Source of the DNA: Planctomycetaceae bacterium
GTDB lineage: Bacteria > Planctomycetota > Planctomycetia > Pirellulales > Thermoguttaceae
Length of the DNA stretch: 6,885 nucleotides
Assembly: GCA_031282385.1 (NCBI GenBank)
Contig: JAITDV010000195.1
Location: 1-6,885, forward strand
Direction: 5' to 3'
In this document: positions 5,319 to 6,885 of the stretch, in pieces
Layout: the number at the start of each line of letters is the position of its first letter
Numbering within the stretch: the first letter of the stretch is position 1
The notes under the pieces: model-generated
Database searches by the model: none
The model's input: only the letters and a program-made list of their open reading frames with translations
What the model was told of the DNA's origin: nothing
Made by a program: the position numbers and the translations under genes

Positions 5319-6121
5319 TGTTGCGGGTCAATGAGATTTCGTTTCGGTATAAAGATAATACGGTTCTGGACAAGATTTCTTTTACGGCGAATCGCGGTGA
5401 GATAATTACGATTCTTGGTCCCAATGGTTCAGGCAAATCGACGTTATTGCGTTGTTTGGGCGGATTATTGTCGCCGTGTGCGGGCGGGATTTATGTGGAT
5501 GGCAAGAAGCTGGACAAAATATCGGTGAAGACAATGTCGCGTTGTGTCGCTTATGTTCCGCAACGTATTGAGACATCGATGATGGTTGTATTTGATGCGG
5601 TAATTCTGGGGCGGCGACCTTATTTTGGTTTAATGCCTTCGGCGGCGGATCTGGATTTGGTGGAGTCAATGATTTATCGGTTTCAACTTGAGACGATAGC
5701 TGATAGGGCAATAAATCAATTGAGCGGCGGGGAAGTGCAGAAGGTTGCGATTGCGCGAAGTTTTGTTCAAGAGCCGCAATTATTATTGTTGGATGAGCCG
5801 ACGAGTATGTTGGATTTGAGGAATCAGGTGGAGTTGTTGATGTTGTTACGGCAATTTGTATCGGAGAGAAATATTACTGCGGTTCTTTGTATGCATGATA
5901 TTAATTCAGCAATGAAATATACCGACAGATTTTTACTTTTGCGCAAAGGACAAATCATTTTCGACGTAAAAAAAGATAACTTAACCGCAGAAATGATCGA
6001 ATCACTTTACAATCTACCTGTAGAAATCCACAAAATAAACAACTCAAACTTCGTCACAGAAAAAATGAGTTCTGAAAACATACGACTGAATAGATACGAT
6101 TCAATAAATCATAGCAATTAA
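5318..6121 (+). CDS. ABC transporter ATP-binding protein (FecE/BtuD type)
   Basis: This encodes 267 residues from ATG 5318; GTG at 5315 would add one. It is the cytoplasmic motor of the importer, hydrolysing ATP to drive the adjacent permease. All ATPase motifs are intact: Walker A GPNGSGKST (34-42), Q-loop Gln82 (VPQR), signature LSGGE (135-139), Walker B LLLLDEP with Asp159 and Glu160, the D-loop SMLD, and the switch His193 (MHD). The stop/start overlap with the permease marks one operon. Two oddities are seen. From about 5900 the codons switch from G/T-rich to A/C-rich. The last 26 or so residues (from about 242) form a polar Asn/Ser-rich tail that contains one copy of the dispersed repeat (6079-6098), so the C-terminus may have been extended or replaced. 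The catalytic core ends before this point, so the protein is probably functional. Confidence 0.93.
   Translation: MLRVNEISFRYKDNTVLDKISFTANRGEIITILGPNGSGKSTLLRCLGGLLSPCAGGIYVDGKKLDKISVKTMSRCVAYVPQRIETSMMVVFDAVILGRRPYFGLMPSAADLDLVESMIYRFQLETIADRAINQLSGGEVQKVAIARSFVQEPQLLLLDEPTSMLDLRNQVELLMLLRQFVSERNITAVLCMHDINSAMKYTDRFLLLRKGQIIFDVKKDNLTAEMIESLYNLPVEIHKINNSNFVTEKMSSENIRLNRYDSINHSN
6079..6098 (-). repeat. Dispersed 20-bp repeat, copy F (inside the ATPase coding sequence)
   Basis: The reverse complement reads CGTATCTATTCAGTCGTATG, matching copy A (235-254) at 17 of 20 positions, with 12 identical bases in a row. On the + strand it encodes roughly residues 254-261 of the ATPase, close to its stop codon. 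Confidence 0.55.
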
Positions 6122-6885
6122 TGTTTTTTCTGTCTTGCATAACGGAATAAAACAAAAGTAAATGTCTGTTCATAAACATTACCTTTATAATTGTCTATAC
6201 TCTGTAATAAAACAGCACGTTCACGATCAACTTTGTGTGTCCAAACACCTGAGTTTATAATTGTATACGGGCTTTTGTTGTCTATCGTAACCGATGAATT
6301 TGTCCAATTTGGACGGTCTTCAGGTTGCCGCAGAAAATCTATTAAGTATGCGAAATCTAAGTGAAAATTATCAACATTACCTATTTTCAAATCTTTATTA
6401 AACGGCGCACAATCAACATATTTCTCCTCCTCGATATAACAAAAATCACAAAATCAGATATTTTCTCACCATGAACCTCAAAGCCACCGGAGTGAACGGA
6501 CTTTTCCCACCGTTTTTTATCACACCAACGAAAAGTATTGCGGGAAACAATTCTTTGCTTAAAAGACTGCGTACTGTCAGAAGGTCTATCTTTTTCAAAA
6601 GAAATCGGATCAACAAATCTATCCAAAAAATGATCAGATAAATCGTCAACTAAGTTTTTGTCAAGTTCATGAATATATTGTAACACTTCCTCATGTGTAA
6701 ATTTTTTCAAATGTTCAAACGAAGCAAAACATCGGCGGTACTGAACTTCTAAATTGACAAATACGGCAATGTCGGCATCCCATTTGGTAATAAGTTTTTT
6801 ATAATTTCCGATTCAGATGATTTCAAAGTCACAGCTTCCTTGCCGTACAACAACAAAACATTAGACCTTTTCTCTAACCTAAAAA
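6118..6885 (-). pseudogene. Unrecognised gene broken by two -1 frame changes (5' end beyond the window)
   Basis: Read on the - strand, three open segments in different frames join into one protein-like chain. Segment 1 enters at the edge (LEKRSNVLLLYGKEAVTLKS). Segment 2 continues in the -1 frame after an A6 run (plus-strand T run 6795-6800) with KLITKWDADIAVFVNLEVQY and runs through FEHLKKFTHEEVLQYIHELD to HGEKISDFV. Segment 3 takes over, again by -1, at a T5 run (plus-strand A run 6441-6445) with CYIEEEKYVDCAPFNKDLKI and ends in FRYARQKKH at TAA (6118-6120). Adding one base to each run restores about 255 codons without a stop. I recognise no domain; the chain is rich in Asp, Lys, Phe and Trp and has no clear membrane segment. 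Both breaks lie in homopolymers, so recent mutation or sequencing error are both possible. The first break is also a perfect A AAA AAC slippery site. Confidence 0.65.

Overview
This is a compact AT-rich bacterial segment with four complete or near-complete genes on the + strand, a transposase remnant at the left edge and a broken gene on the - strand at the right edge. The only taxonomic hints are weak. The left-edge transposase C-terminus resembles the ISAzo13 ('Rhodopirellula transposase') family, and the first complete gene is a secreted helical protein with LTxxQ-like repeats, a type common in Planctomycetota. A low-GC planctomycete-like bacterium is my best guess, held loosely.

Layout. 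Positions 3-98 hold the end of a transposase gene. Positions 99-885 are non-coding and full of repeats: a 364-bp unit (235-598) bounded by a 20-bp inverted repeat with a third copy inside, then a likely promoter (TATAAT at 718-723) and a leader carrying iterated GTTTAATAAT half-sites and a 20-bp dyad. Positions 886-1863 encode a secreted LTxxQ-like protein. Positions 2004-3944 encode glutamine-dependent NAD+ synthetase (nadE, GTG start). Positions 3945-4247 are a non-coding gap flanked by 23-bp direct repeats. Positions 4248-5318 (TTG start) and 5318-6121 encode a FecCD-type permease and its ATPase, translationally coupled. Positions 6118-6885 (-) hold an unrecognised gene with two -1 frame breaks. 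It converges on the ATPase gene, and the two stop codons share the palindrome TTAA.

How the parts fit. The permease and ATPase form the membrane part of an importer for an iron complex, haem or cobalamin; no substrate-binding protein lies in the window. NadE performs the last step of NAD synthesis and has no evident functional link to the importer.

The least explained signals are short repeats. One is a dyad with consensus near TTAAACTGTGAACAGTTTAA, found three times in gaps: in the leader of the secreted-protein gene, over the nadE stop, and just before the permease gene. The other is a family of roughly 20-bp repeats built on TAACTATTCAGTCGTGTG. Copies lie as inverted pairs upstream, just after the stop of the secreted-protein gene, and inside the 3' coding end of the ATPase gene, where codon usage also changes abruptly.
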